Below, piece after piece: positions 48,595-59,671 of a stretch of DNA of 64,000 nucleotides (position 1 is its first letter; every line of letters begins with the position of its first letter). The stretch covers positions 43,991,491 to 44,055,490 of the forward strand of contig OX104130.1 of the NCBI GenBank assembly GCA_944470555.2, written 5' to 3'. Both the position numbers and the translations under genes were made by a program. Origin of the DNA: Heterobilharzia americana (Eukaryota; Platyhelminthes; Trematoda; Strigeidida; Schistosomatidae). Under the pieces are notes generated by a model that searched no databases, was not told the DNA's origin, and saw only the letters and a program-made list of their open reading frames with translations.

Positions 48595-49245
48595 GAAGAT
48601 GAAGTTAATCTGATCAATGGGATGTATTTGCACAGTCCATCTCCAACAACCTCTTCACATATTTACTTGTCAAATCAGCTTATATAAAAACAAGGAATGG
48701 AAGGACAAATAAAACAGACACGATAATAGGAGATTAAAACTATGAAATGTGAAAACAAAAATGGAAGAGTGATATGGTTGGTCTTAATCTTGGTAAAGAA
48801 ATGAAGTTAACCAAAGAAGGTGTAGTGTAGGAACAAATTGTTTTTGTACACACGAAGGTCGTTTCAATTTGCATATGATTATCGCTTCCGCAAATCTCAG
48901 TATGTCCTTGACTGCTTCTATATAAAAATTCAAAAGCTGTTTAAACATTAATTTAGAAACCGGTCCCGCAAACTGAAACGACCTTCGTGTGTACAAAAAC
49001 AATTTGTTCCTACACTACACCTTCTTTGGTTAACTTCATTTCTTTACCAAGATTAAGACCAACCATATCACTCTTCCATTTTTGTTTTCACATTTCATAG
49101 TTTTAATCTCCTATTATCGTGTCTGTTTTATTTGTCCTTCCATTCCTTGTTTTTATATAAGCTGATTTGACAAGTAAATGTGTGAAGAGGTTGTTGGAGA
49201 TGGACTGTGCAAATACATCCCATTATTCAGATAAACTTCGTCTTT
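48595..49245. repeat. Foldback repeat built from a PLE 3' end (95-bp loop)
   Basis: 48619-48872 pairs with 48968-49221 (coordinates sum to 97840), with two mismatches noted. A weaker, mismatched match extends outward to about 48595 and 49245. The loop is 48873-48967. Part of the left arm and the loop encode, on the minus strand, the C-terminal end of a PLE GIY-YIG region: DILRFAEAIIICKLKRPSC, then VQKQFV, near 48915-48830. The right arm is thus an inverted duplicate of the PLE end and its downstream sequence. Confidence 0.93.
48830..48950 (-). pseudogene. PLE C-terminal remnant (end of GIY-YIG domain)
   Basis: A minus-strand frame within 49002-48784 contains RFAEAIIICKLKRPSCVQKQ, matching the conserved end of PLE proteins (compare RVLKFIEALVIRKFKP at 11170-11120). 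Only the last 35 or so residues are left. Confidence 0.7.
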
Positions 49246-50119
49246 TAATTGCACTGTTTTCTTTGATTTTTCTGTTTATTACTATCAAAATAGTCTTCAG
49301 TAGCTATTTTATGTTACCAACACAATGCAGGCAATAAAAAAAGATAATATGATAGTTAGCTACTTTAAGTAGATACAATAAGTAGATACATAAGTAGTTA
49401 AATTTTAGAAAAGTAAGCAGATGACCTACTCTCAAGTAAAAGGGTTTGACAATCCACAAAATATCCAACTTTGTCTGCAAGCTAGATAAAACTTTTGATT
49501 TCTTTTCCCTACTGACTGTGGAAATTTGGCGAAATTAGTTTGCTTTACAAATTGATACTCTCAGTTTTATAGAGAGCACAGGTTTGTCTGGTCTTCTACC
49601 TATAACGAAAGCAGACAGCTAACTTTCCATCAGGTTCTACAATCATAAAATACAATTATACAGCGTAAGAGCAAGCCAAGTTTGGGACGAATAAATTCCT
49701 TAGACAGAATGTGAAAAGCGTACTTTAAGCAGTTTGCTTTTCCTTCCGAAATTTGTCAAAACTTAGATAACATACATATAGAGGAGGAGTGTGATGGTAA
49801 AAAAAGACAACGAATAAAGAAGACAGAAATAGCCTCACTGAAGGACAAGGAGAGAATAATGCCTAGAAACGTGCTTCTTTTGCACCCAAAGTTCCGGTCT
49901 GATCGGTCATCTTACCCAGCTATGTTGAGTAGGCAAAGGCAAGCTACACCTTATATTATTTTTACGAGCTCTTTTAACATTCATGTGGTGCCACATCTGT
50001 CAGATAAGTCACAATAAAAACAAATCACTTTTTCAAAAAACGAATTCGAAAATGTTTTCGAATCCAGGAAAGCACCCGCCTAATCGTACACCTTATGTGA
50101 CTTGTTTCATGGGAGCAGG
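49246..50119. other. No recognisable feature
   Basis: AT-rich, no recognised repeat. A 9-bp inverted repeat with a 2-nt centre lies at 50044-50063 and is probably incidental. Confidence 0.4.
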
Positions 50120-50509
50120 TGAACTGGTATATGCAAGATGATAAGCTAGGTTTCCCTGGGCTGTCCCCTAGTCTGGGATTGAACATTAGCTGAATACCAA
50201 CAGATATTCAGCGAAGACCTGCATGAAAGGTTCCATTCGCTCCCCTAGCTAGGCGTTGTGACAGACCGTCACCTGGAGTATCTCCTTTGAAATGTAGGCG
50301 CACACATGAAGGCTTTGTCTCCACTACCATCAATTCACGTTTGAGAATACTGTAAATGATGTCGGCTTTGATGAACTATTCAACATATTCGTCTACACAA
50401 AATTAACAGGGATACTCAGTGGTTCTCCCTCCACATACTTCTGACAAATCGATCTTACTATGAATAATGAGCATCTGATTATATTGCGTCTGTACTTCGC
50501 TGTTACGAA
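50120..50509 (+). repeat. PLE inverted terminal arm (left)
   Basis: The reverse complement of 52251-52640 (coordinates sum to 102760). It appears identical from 50131 to 50509, with two mismatches in the outer 11 bp. Relative to the minus-strand PLE in between, this is an inverted copy of its 5' part placed after its 3' side. PLEs are known to carry LTR-like repeats in direct or inverted orientation. I found no CUGANGA...GAAA hammerhead in the arm, although some PLE repeats carry one. Confidence 0.93.
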
Positions 50510-50823
50510 ACTCAATAAGTGTTTACGCTGTGCCTTAGACGTTGGTTTTCGATATATATACTTCTCAGTATAGAGTCAGCTTTTTTTCTTTGTCATCAGT
50601 ACATCAATAAAATGTAAGAAATTATCCGTCTAAACTTGGCTTGTTTTTACGCCGTATAATTACAGTTTATGATAGTAGATACTGACGAGAAATTATTGGG
50701 AAGAATATTCTCCGTTCAGCGTTTTTCAAAGCTCAATTAATTAGACTTTACTACCGTTCCTTTTGTAAAGCAACTTGAAACACAAACGTTTCAATTTAAC
50801 TTTTTTGCATACAAAGATTTGGT

Positions 50824-52640
50824 TTAAACTGATGAATTAACAGCGCTGTCACCATACATAAGAAGTGGAATGGTACTTTTTTTGAAGTCTTCGCTTTGAC
50901 TTTGTACCTGATTCGGAAGACAGACTGTGATAAAGTATTTTGACCAGAAATGACTAGATGATTGGTAATCAAATAGATATTTGGTTTTTATTATCGCGTG
51001 GCAACTAGACACGATAGTGCTCAGATATGTTTCTGGATGGTAAGGACCTTCTCCGGTCAAATAATCAGCCCTACAGGAATGATTGAACTTGTTAACCTAT
51101 ACTGAGGTGGCCCAAAGCAAGAGTTTTTATTATTGAAGTCGAGTATTATTTGTTAAAAAGAGAGAGTGGTCTTTAGTTTGGTAGCAAAACATATTCTTAG
51201 ATATTCCGACAACCGATTCCTCAGGATTTCACCTGCAGTATTACCCCTAAAATCAATATTCATCAATGCAGTTTTCTACTCAATTTTATTATTCTGCTCC
51301 GTACTCTGTTTGTCCTTTCAGCTTTTCCTAATGATCCTGAATGATATCTATTCTGTATCAGTATCCATCGACCTCTGTTCAGTTTATCTTCGACTATGTC
51401 ATCTGTGTAGATCCTTCTGATTCTCCATGATAATGAAAGATTTCTTTCTATGCTGAACAGGGTGCAGGCTTGAAAATGTGTGTACTCACTAGTTTCAGTC
51501 GGTTTTCGATAGAATGATCTATGAACCAAAATTTGGCTTACTTTTCAACAAGACATCCAGGAAATGAAACTTCGAGTTTGATTTGGATTATGACATGAAC
51601 TCAAATAACTGATGACAATAAAGAAAACTTTTTCGACACTGACCTCAATATCCATGTTTTCTTCATGAATGACGAATGTATCACCCTCATGACTCCTATA
51701 TGAATCCTCTTGTTCAACACAGTCTTCTCCAGGTTTGGCATAATGTAGTAGAGAAACAAGTGATCAGTTGATCGGTTAATTCAGACTAAGCCTTGAAAAG
51801 GAAATTTCAGAAGCAGTTCTTCTAATTAGTCCGACCTAGGCCGGAATTTTGTGTTCAAAAGAAAATTGAATCTCTTACTCTACAATTGTCTTATTACCAG
51901 TGAATTATTACGTGATCTTCCGTCTTTACAATAATCTCCTTATTTTATTCATGACCATTAGGCTTATTATGTGACCCCGCTGACTTTCATTTGCTTCCTT
52001 TGATGGGATGGATTGCCAATAGGGAGATATACCACCGATATATGGACGTTACACCTTTAGTTTTGATGAGATTATGCCGATGTTATTGATCATTTCAACA
52101 AAGTCCATTCGTCATTTCATTTTACTTATAAAGGGGAAACCAAACATTCTATACATTCTAGTATACCAACGACGAAGAAGGATGATGGCCGCACTAACAA
52201 AAGTATACATCGAAAAAGGATGGCTAAAACAATAAAAAGGCTTTACTTGCTTCGTAACAGCGAAGTACAGACGCAATATAATCAGATGCTCATTATTCAT
52301 AGTAAGATCGATTTGTCAGAAGTATGTGGAGGGAGAACCACTGAGTATCCCTGTTAATTTTGTGTAGACGAATATGTTGAATAGTTCATCAAAGCCGACA
52401 TCATTTACAGTATTCTCAAACGTGAATTGATGGTAGTGGAGACAAAGCCTTCATGTGTGCGCCTACATTTCAAAGGAGATACTCCAGGTGACGGTCTGTC
52501 ACAACGCCTAGCTAGGGGAGCGAATGGAACCTTTCATGCAGGTCTTCGCTGAATATCTGTTGGTATTCAGCTAATGTTCAATCCCAGACTAGGGGACAGC
52601 CCAGGGAAACCTAGCTTATCATCTTGCATGTACCAGTCCA
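50824..52640 (-). mobile_element. Penelope-like element, decayed RT, flanked by inverted arms
   Basis: Minus strand from 52640: an N-terminal region in the arm (PSLGLNIS, then ARRCDRPSPGVSP, CRRTHEGFVSTTINSRL and GYSVVLPP) leads into LRLYFAVTKQVKPF (about 52280-52240). RT sequence follows, broken by many stops. Near 51535-51330 are a VHRSFYRKPTETSEYTHFQA block (the family's YRKPT motif), RRIYTDDIVEDKLNR and NRVRSRIIKL. The region below 51060 holds a 78-codon frame that I do not recognise and may be the linker. A GIY-YIG domain is not visible. Frameshifts and stops make it inactive. Confidence 0.75.
52251..52640 (-). repeat. PLE inverted terminal arm (right)
   Basis: Partner of 50120-50509. 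Here the sequence is in register with the downstream PLE reading on the minus strand, so this is the original 5' part and the left arm is the inverted duplicate. Confidence 0.93.
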
Positions 52641-53003
52641 TTTGTCCCAGTACCCTATCTTGTTAGTTACCTATAGTTATTGGAAACTGTAATGTGTTTG
52701 CCCATTTCTAGAGATTTATGTGCTACTGAAGTTTGCGAACTCTGTACTTTAGATATCTCATGCAAAATAATCATCACTATTTGATTACTATGGTTCACAC
52801 ATCTTCTGTAAATATGACAAGAAAAATGCGGCAAAATTAATTATAGGATTACGGACTTAAAATAACTTCTATTTTCAACATAATTTAAAGTATGTAGAAA
52901 GGTTCTGAGCTGAATGTTCTATCTAAATAAAGCATCACAGATAATTAACAATAAAATGAAATGATACACATAACACCAGAAAAGTATAGTCCCCTAAATT
53001 TTA

Positions 53004-53228
53004 ATGTCGTTGCTTGTATTACCCTTCTTTGATCGGATCGAATTAATCGGTCTCTATTGGCATACGGGCTCCTGCGTGGATGTCTCCCTATTGCTTGTGT
53101 TTGGATTATGTGTTATTGATCAACAGGGGCTAACAGCGGTATCTAGGATGCATGTCTTTCGTCCTATTTGTGACTCGTCAGCTGGGTATACCTGCCTCCC
53201 AGTGAGCGATGTTGTTCTCACTAGGATA
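53004..53228 (-). repeat. Smalpha-like SINE, minus copy
   Basis: The minus strand runs from 'gagaacaacatcgctcactggg' (about 53220-53199) through a hammerhead to the full tail, ending in the aatacaagcaa block near 53020. The tRNA-like head is missing. It faces the plus copy at about 53280-53460 head to head. Confidence 0.85.
53134..53194 (-). ncRNA. Hammerhead ribozyme motif, minus copy
   Basis: Minus strand: ggtatacccag stem I strand, ctgacga core (53181-53175), stem II gtc/gac with a terminal A-G mismatch, gaaa, and a cleavage triplet ATC ending at 53147. The 3' stem I strand ctagatacc has one mismatch to the 5' strand. Core residues are intact, so weak activity is conceivable. Confidence 0.7.
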
Positions 53229-53279
53229 ATTTAAAGAGAAGCATTAAAACTATACTCATCGCACAAAAAGCAGCTGTTG

Positions 53280-53460
53280 TGACTTGGGGGTCTGTCAGAT
53301 AGGGATTTGGGGCTTGAAGCTTTCGGTCCCGAATTTGGTCCGTAGTAAGAACAACATCACTCACTGGAAGCCAGGTACGTCCAGCTGACGAGTCCAAAAT
53401 AGGGCAAAACATGTGCATCCTGGATTCCACTGCTAGCCTCTATCGATCAATAATCACTTA
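53280..53460 (+). repeat. Smalpha-like SINE, plus copy
   Basis: The head is diverged ('gggcttgaagctttcggtcccga', aligned with the 13045-13075 head). It is followed by 'aacaacatcactcactgg', a hammerhead, then ctgctagcc and 'tcgatcaataa'. Most of the tail is missing. Confidence 0.8.
53371..53433 (+). ncRNA. Hammerhead-like motif with mutated core
   Basis: ctgacga (53385-53391) and a stem II with a G-U pair are present. The GAAA box reads aaaa (53406-53409), replacing the G equivalent to G12, the proposed general base of the hammerhead. The ATC triplet ends at 53419 and the 3' stem I strand ctggattcc is perfect. It is probably inactive. Confidence 0.65.
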
Positions 53461-56400
53461 ATTGTTTATTGATAAATGCGTAAGTTAGTTAGAAGTTTCT
53501 AGTATACACTTATTCAGCATCCCTAAAAGTCTATCTTAAGCAAAACAATTTCCTACACAAGTTTTATGAGACATAAGTAGCCTAAACTAGTTTGTAGTAC
53601 ACCTTCTTGGGGCCAAAAAAATGCTAGACATTCGCCACTTTTTGCATCTTTTTTGTTCTGATAGGCAGTCACCAGCTCAGAGTCTCTAGCTTAGCCATTA
53701 ATATAGAGATACGTTTACATTTCCTTCTCAATTTAACCTCTTGTTCTCGGACTAATAAATAAACTATTTGTCTGAATACTTTTTACCGTATAACATGTAT
53801 TCCGAATTGTCTTCTGTTATCAGTACCTGCACGTAGGTAAGGTACTGATTAGTTGGGTTCTGGCGCACATTAATTTATATAAGGCTGGTCAAGTGTTAGG
53901 CAGCAGTAACACAAGACCTCACCTTACAAGTTAATGATATTTAGGTCCAACAATATTCATATGATTGATAAATGGCCGTTCTGCATCCCTTTGTTCTATT
54001 CGTAATCGGAAGCATATTATATAAGCCTACAATTTTTGAAGTCAGTCGGAATTGTATGAAAAGTCGGGCACGCATAATTGTTTTAACTACCAATAGAAAT
54101 TCAAACAAAACACTTGTGTTAATGAAAATGGAGTAATCACCACTACAGAATCCACGAAATATTGTAAGACATGCATCATTTGTGATAATCAGTGCATTAT
54201 TAAGGTTAATTAAATGACTCAATCCTTGCGTTACAGTCGCTGAAACCTTGATGTTAAAGATTTTTAGATGGCGATTGGGTTTGCAAGATACATTCTTTTA
54301 AAGAACCTAAGGATCCTAATAGAATGGATAACTCATATAGTGTGAATGAATAATATGGTGAGTCTTCTCATTAGAACTGGAATATCACTTTGATGTATAA
54401 AATGAGAGAAATGAATAAACTGATCTTTAGTGAACTCAAATTCATTCCACTTCTATCTTTTTTCTGTATGTTGTTGTGGCGATATGACATGTTAGAATAT
54501 TTCTATACTTTTTGTTTACTTACGAGTATGAACAAAGTAGTTGGTTTAAATTTGCAGTATACTCTTGCCATGAGGTAGTAAACTGATCACCTAACTATTT
54601 CTGGAAACGTTACCATGATAACAAACAATCTTTAAAATACTCTCCAAAAGTTTCACAATTTATGATTGTATAAACCTGAAATTTATGGAATTGATACATT
54701 CATTCTCTTGACTGACATTATCTTATAATCTGTAGCTTCCAAATGCTTGGAATTTGTATTTATGTTTTACGGAGATCGATAATTAGGCTCATATGTAAAC
54801 AGATTTGTGTCTATAGGAATATACAGTGGTATACATTTTTTAGTCAGCAATCAATATACTCTGTGTTATTCATTGTTAATCTTGAAAAGCATTTTGGAGA
54901 CCGTTTTCTTGTACATCTGCAAGAGCATAGATGCATGAAATGTGTGACCTGCTTTGTCCACCGAGTCACGACAGAGGAAGAGGCCCACTGATGACACTGG
55001 ATGATGACCTCACTACATCCCTAGTCGACAGAAGTAGGAGGCGGTGGAAAACTGAATCCCAATCCAGTGGTTGAATAGTATAGCAGTCACTGTGAGGCCC
55101 GATGGTTTTATACTCGACCCCTTTTATAGTCGTGAGTGTGCACTGATAAAAGAGTTCCAAACTAAAAGAAAACATCTGTGCAGTGCTTTGAGGTTCCCAA
55201 CGCTTCTCTTAAAGATGTTACTTTATGAGGAGAACTCTTTTCAAACGAACATAAACCTGCAAATAACCAACTAAAAGTATTATCCAACAGTTTTCATAAA
55301 GGCCAACCATTCTACACTATGACAGATATTCATTATATAAGTTTCAGTGTAAAACTATATATAGTACTAATTGTTATTCTCAAGTTATTCCCTGTAAAAT
55401 TATTTGCTTTGCTTATTTTAACTTGCCTGTAATTCCGTCTTTTAATAGCGTTTTTAAAAATGGGCGTTGTTCAGACAATGATATTACTGTTATTCCATCA
55501 ACAACACAAGCTATTTTTTACAGCTCACGGAAACTAAGATCGCCACTCGAATATAGTATACTGGCTTATTCAAAAAATAAGTTTGCATTAATTTGTTAAC
55601 GTTATAACTTGAGTGTCTCTTAGCAGAATTATCGATGACAAACTAAGGTTCTGGACTCAACTTTCTTAAATTTAATCAATAAAAAAATATCCCTCGTTTT
55701 GTTTAAAGAATCTTGAAAACATATGTTAGTCTAGATACACCTACAGATACATTTATATTAATAGGACACCAGATCTCTGATTTATGATCTTGATTTTGAA
55801 TTAAACGTAACTCCATTATCTTTCATCTCACTGATGCTGGACATCAAGTTGATACTATTCTGTTTGAAGTTCCTTATCGCATACCTTCTAACCTCACTCC
55901 TACATTATGAGTTTCTTTTTTAAACACAAACGAAGACATCTGGACTCACCTGAACAAGCTAAACTTGCTTGTTTTGAAGGTGCTTCTCGAGCTCCCTTCT
56001 TCTCCTTGGCCATCTATATGACTAATGTGTACAGAAACAATATTTTTCCTTAGTTATCTCACAAATTGCTACCATGAACACTGTTATTATTATTAGGTTT
56101 TCAGCTACTTTATTCCTGCCTCTTGATGTGTAATTATTTTTACGGAATTGCCATCAAAAAGTAACCTCTTGGCATAATTATTCATTCTTTTTTCTTGCAA
56201 ATAATCAGAGTTGAAATAATCTGTTAAAACTTTTAGAAATGTAATGTGTAGTAAGTTTAGTCCTCAACTACAATCATACTCTTCTTCATCGGATTTCACC
56301 CCTTGACAACTTGAGATTTATGCTCAAACTGATTGTCCAAATTATGTCGGTCCTTAATGAATACCATCTTAAAATCAATAAATCGTCAAAATCTTCTAAA

Positions 56401-56470
56401 TCGAATTACTGTCCAGTGCTCATTATTGACTTGATTTGAGGTAAGTTTTCCTGAAGTTCTAATTCAAAGT
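53461..56470. other. Mostly featureless; a possible tRNA-like head near 55060
   Basis: Short frames (93 codons at 54222-53941, 82 codons at 54743-54991) are not recognised. At about 55040-55130 a GC-richer patch (ccagtggttgaatagta, then atggttttatactcgacc) loosely resembles split A and B boxes. I do not assert it as a separate feature. Confidence 0.35.
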
Positions 56471-56499
56471 CACGACTGGTGCGGTGAACCTACTCTGGC

Positions 56500-56640
56500 G
56501 CGGGGATAAATACTGAATGATGACATCAGACAAATGTCATGCCATATCGTGAAGTGGAGGAAAAACGAAAATGAGGACCATTGGATTCGGAACCAGTGAC
56601 CCAATGACAACATACCCACTATGCAGCCTGAAGTTCCTGA
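56500..56640 (-). repeat. Possible tRNA-derived SINE head
   Basis: On the minus strand an A-box-like gctgcatagtgggta (56623-56609) is followed about 35 nt later by a B-box-like ctggttccgaatcc (about 56592-56579, one extra C). Spacing suits a Pol III type 2 promoter. It is GC-richer than its flanks. The sequence differs from the hammerhead SINE heads, so it may be another family. Confidence 0.4.
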
Positions 56641-58149
56641 GTTTGTTCGCTGTTGTGGTCATAAGTGTGAGCTAGTGAGGACTCGTACACTAGGATAAAA
56701 CGGCTGTCAGGAGCTTCAGGGTTTTAGTGGTTCTCTGGTTTGAAAACTTACTTGATCTGCTACTAAGTGACTTTGAGCCATTAGGCTGGTATGTTATTTT
56801 GTATTTATCAAACGGTTTATATAAGTGAAGTGAAGTCTGTTAGACACTATTTGAAAAGAACTATTTCTCTGATTGAACTGTTGTTAATCTATTTGCCAAT
56901 AACCCACCTTCATTGATGCATTCACTGTGAGACGTTTTGACGACAGCAACTAAGGTATCCCAGTGTTGTTGAGATTTACTTTACGTAGCAACATGTTTCC
57001 GTGAGTACCTCTGACCCAGTTATATAGTTAATCTTATTGAAAACCCCATGAAATCTCTATTAAAAAACATTCACTCAATTCGTTTGAAAGTGATGAGATT
57101 ATATTGGTAGTAGATTCATGATGAGGCTACATATCTTCCATAGCGAACCTCAAAACGTGTCCATCTTTTCCTAATGATTTTAGTGAAGCCCCGGATTATT
57201 AGAAACCGATATTCCTTATTCATACATATGGCTGATTCAATTCGCTTCCACAAAAACGAAAATATTCATGAGTATCTGTTTGCAGGTCAAATCAAGAGAG
57301 GACTGACAATAATTTATAGGTATTGTGTATATTCGCCATGTTTCTACTTCCTGGCTGCTTTTAATTCACGTAACAGTTAAGAGTAGAAGAATACAACAAC
57401 TAGAAAGGTTTGTTTCACTTTAAATGTTTGCAGAATAAAATATTCCTCGATCGGAAAAACGGTTGTTTGTCATTATTATGGAATATTACTCAAATTTTTC
57501 AGAAATGCCCAAACCTTCTATACAGTAATCAGTAATGAAGTACACTTATGGAATCTGAGATGTGAAAGTGATTTTCCCTTCTCAGTCTGGTACTATTTTC
57601 ATCAGAGAGCTGACATCTGCGATGCATTTAGTAAAGCAATTTAAGTATGTGGAATAAAGTATTATTATTGTCATAGTAATATAACTTTTATGGTATCCAT
57701 CGAGAGCAATTCATCACTTCATTGAAAGAATTTTTTGACATTCACAATCTGCTTCAGTCGAAAAAAGTTATGACACATAGTTACTAAGTTTCATGTTTAA
57801 TTATCACTGTTATTTATTCTAGAGAATTGAACTCCCTTTAAACAGCTCAGTTAGCTTCCGAAATTTTCTTATCTATTCAGCCTTTCACGCCTAAAATAAT
57901 CAACTCAGTTTTATTATTATTGTTCAGCAGAGTTTTTTATATCACTTCTCAAACCATTTGTATCTGATTTAGTTGGTAAATACGATTATTTCCTAGAAAA
58001 TCTGCTGTATGGTAATTTATATCAGTTTATAATTACTTATTCATTTATTTTCTATAATTAAATTAATCTAACTACATTATCACTTCAACCAATCAACTTA
58101 CCAATAACTGGATTACTTTAAATCACTTTTTGACGACTTCCATGAATGC
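56641..58149. other. No recognisable feature
   Basis: AT-rich. A 68-codon plus frame at 57174-57380 is not recognised. Confidence 0.45.
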
Positions 58150-58322
58150 TTGTTGGCTGAAGGCAATCGACAAGAAGCCCTGAACCTTGGTTTCGTGTTC
58201 CTTGGCATTTCTCAGGAAAGTGTATCTGTAACCTAGAGAGAAATGATGTCTTGCCTGAGATTCAAACCCACACCATGCAGTGCTACAGTCAGAGACGAAA
58301 CCACTGAGCTATTCGGACTTTT
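58150..58322 (-). repeat. tRNA-derived SINE head, degenerate hammerhead subfamily
   Basis: Minus strand: tagctcagtggttt (A box, near 58311), B-box gggtttgaatctcagg (near 58269), then a hammerhead-like core cctgagaaatgcc...cacgaaacc (58215-58192). It aligns with 4010-4183 over the head, core and 'ccgattgc' end. The core reads CUGAGAA where CUGANGA is needed, the same G-to-A position altered as in the 4112 copy, while GAAA is kept here. Confidence 0.7.
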
Positions 58323-58552
58323 AGTTACCTCCTTCAAGACTGGATTACACACGTTTCACGAATTCCATAAGTAGCATCTGTTTTCAGTCTGTTATTGTTG
58401 ATTTCTCTAAAGGTAGATAAATTTGTTGGTTCTTCTTGTCTTTAGTGTTCACAGTTAGTCGTAATGTCTGGGCTAGGGGGATCACTTGGCATTATTTAAC
58501 AATGACCTCATAATTTCATGGCATCTTCAACTCACAAACAGATGTTCTGCAT

Positions 58553-58555
<3 letters not shown>

Positions 58556-58599
<44 letters not shown>
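58556..58599. repeat. (AT)22 microsatellite
   Basis: An uninterrupted alternating AT run of 44 bp. Confidence 0.98.
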
Positions 58600-58603
<4 letters not shown>

Positions 58604-59482
58604 TCAGAGGCCATTGGATTAAACAGTGAATATGTGCCTATGAATCCACAACCTGAAGTATATATATGTATCAGTTAGTGAACTCATAGACATACATCTA
58701 TTATTAAACCTCATAGACCCTGACATCACAATTAGTTATAATGCTGAGTTAATTAACGTAGCAGCCACATTATGCATATGAATTGAGAATTTTTGACTAA
58801 TAGAGAAATAGAGTTGTATGAATTGACTGTAATGCGGTGATTAATTGCGTTCCTAATGTCTTTGCATCAAAAGATAATTGCGATTCTAATAGCTAGAAAA
58901 ACTGTCCTTAAAAGTTGACTTTGCTCATGTAAATATAAATTAGGAAGCTTAGATAAACGACATCTTAGTTGAAAATATATCGCGGGAAAGAGATTTAAAA
59001 AAGATTAACAGACTGAGCTTATTTTTTAGCGTATTTAAAGAAGCAAAGTAAAAGACTTCGATATGACATGATAGTCACTGAATTCAGAAATACCGAAATA
59101 TCGGGAAAAAAAGAAAAACATACAACAGACCGCTTTAATAAGTTTAAATTGCGAGTGCAGAACCAAGCAGACCATACAAGGAACAGAGAATAAGTACTCT
59201 GCGATAGAAGCTAGTTAAAATCTCAATACAAAGAGTGACAGAAGAGGAAGTAGCTAATCACAGTCATCAACTTGTCCAAACAATGTATAGCCGGAATCGG
59301 AAAACTCCATAAAAAAACTAAATATTTGAAAACAGGAGACATATCGAGACCATATTTTTTCGCCATACTAACGTCACGGATGGACGGGAAACACAACAAA
59401 TGAATACTTCTATTATCAAACGGAAGGAAAACTGTACTCAGATGACCAATGAGGAAGTGAGAGACTGTGAAATACAGGGAAC

Positions 59483-59671
59483 ATGGTTACAGTTTCAGCT
59501 AAGAAAGGACATAACACAGTGGTTATTGAAAAAGAAGGAGGCAGATTAGCTCACAAACCCGAATGCATTTCAGTCGGATGCGATAAACCGTATTCAAAAT
59601 TTTGGTGCTCAGATCACCATGACCTCAAACAAGCTTACAAAGCAGGACAAATTATCAAAAGGAGACTTTAA
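59483..59671 (+). other. Short Cys/His-containing open frame, unknown
   Basis: A 62-codon frame ends with a compact Cys/His cluster: CISVGCDKPYSKFWCSDHHD, then LKQAYKAGQ. The spacing C-x4-C-x8-C-x2-H-H could bind a metal, but I cannot match it to a known family. Flanking sequence (58900-61100) has a more even base composition and may be an unrecognised old element. It could also be chance. Confidence 0.25.

Noticed and set aside
50120..50509. Hammerhead ribozyme in the PLE arms
   Set aside because: Some PLE repeats carry hammerheads, so both strands were read for CUGANGA followed by GAAA. No matching core was found.
12713..53460. CRISPR array or bacterial defence island
   Set aside because: Base composition, retroelement families and lack of dense coding show a eukaryotic genome. 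No regularly spaced direct repeats are present.
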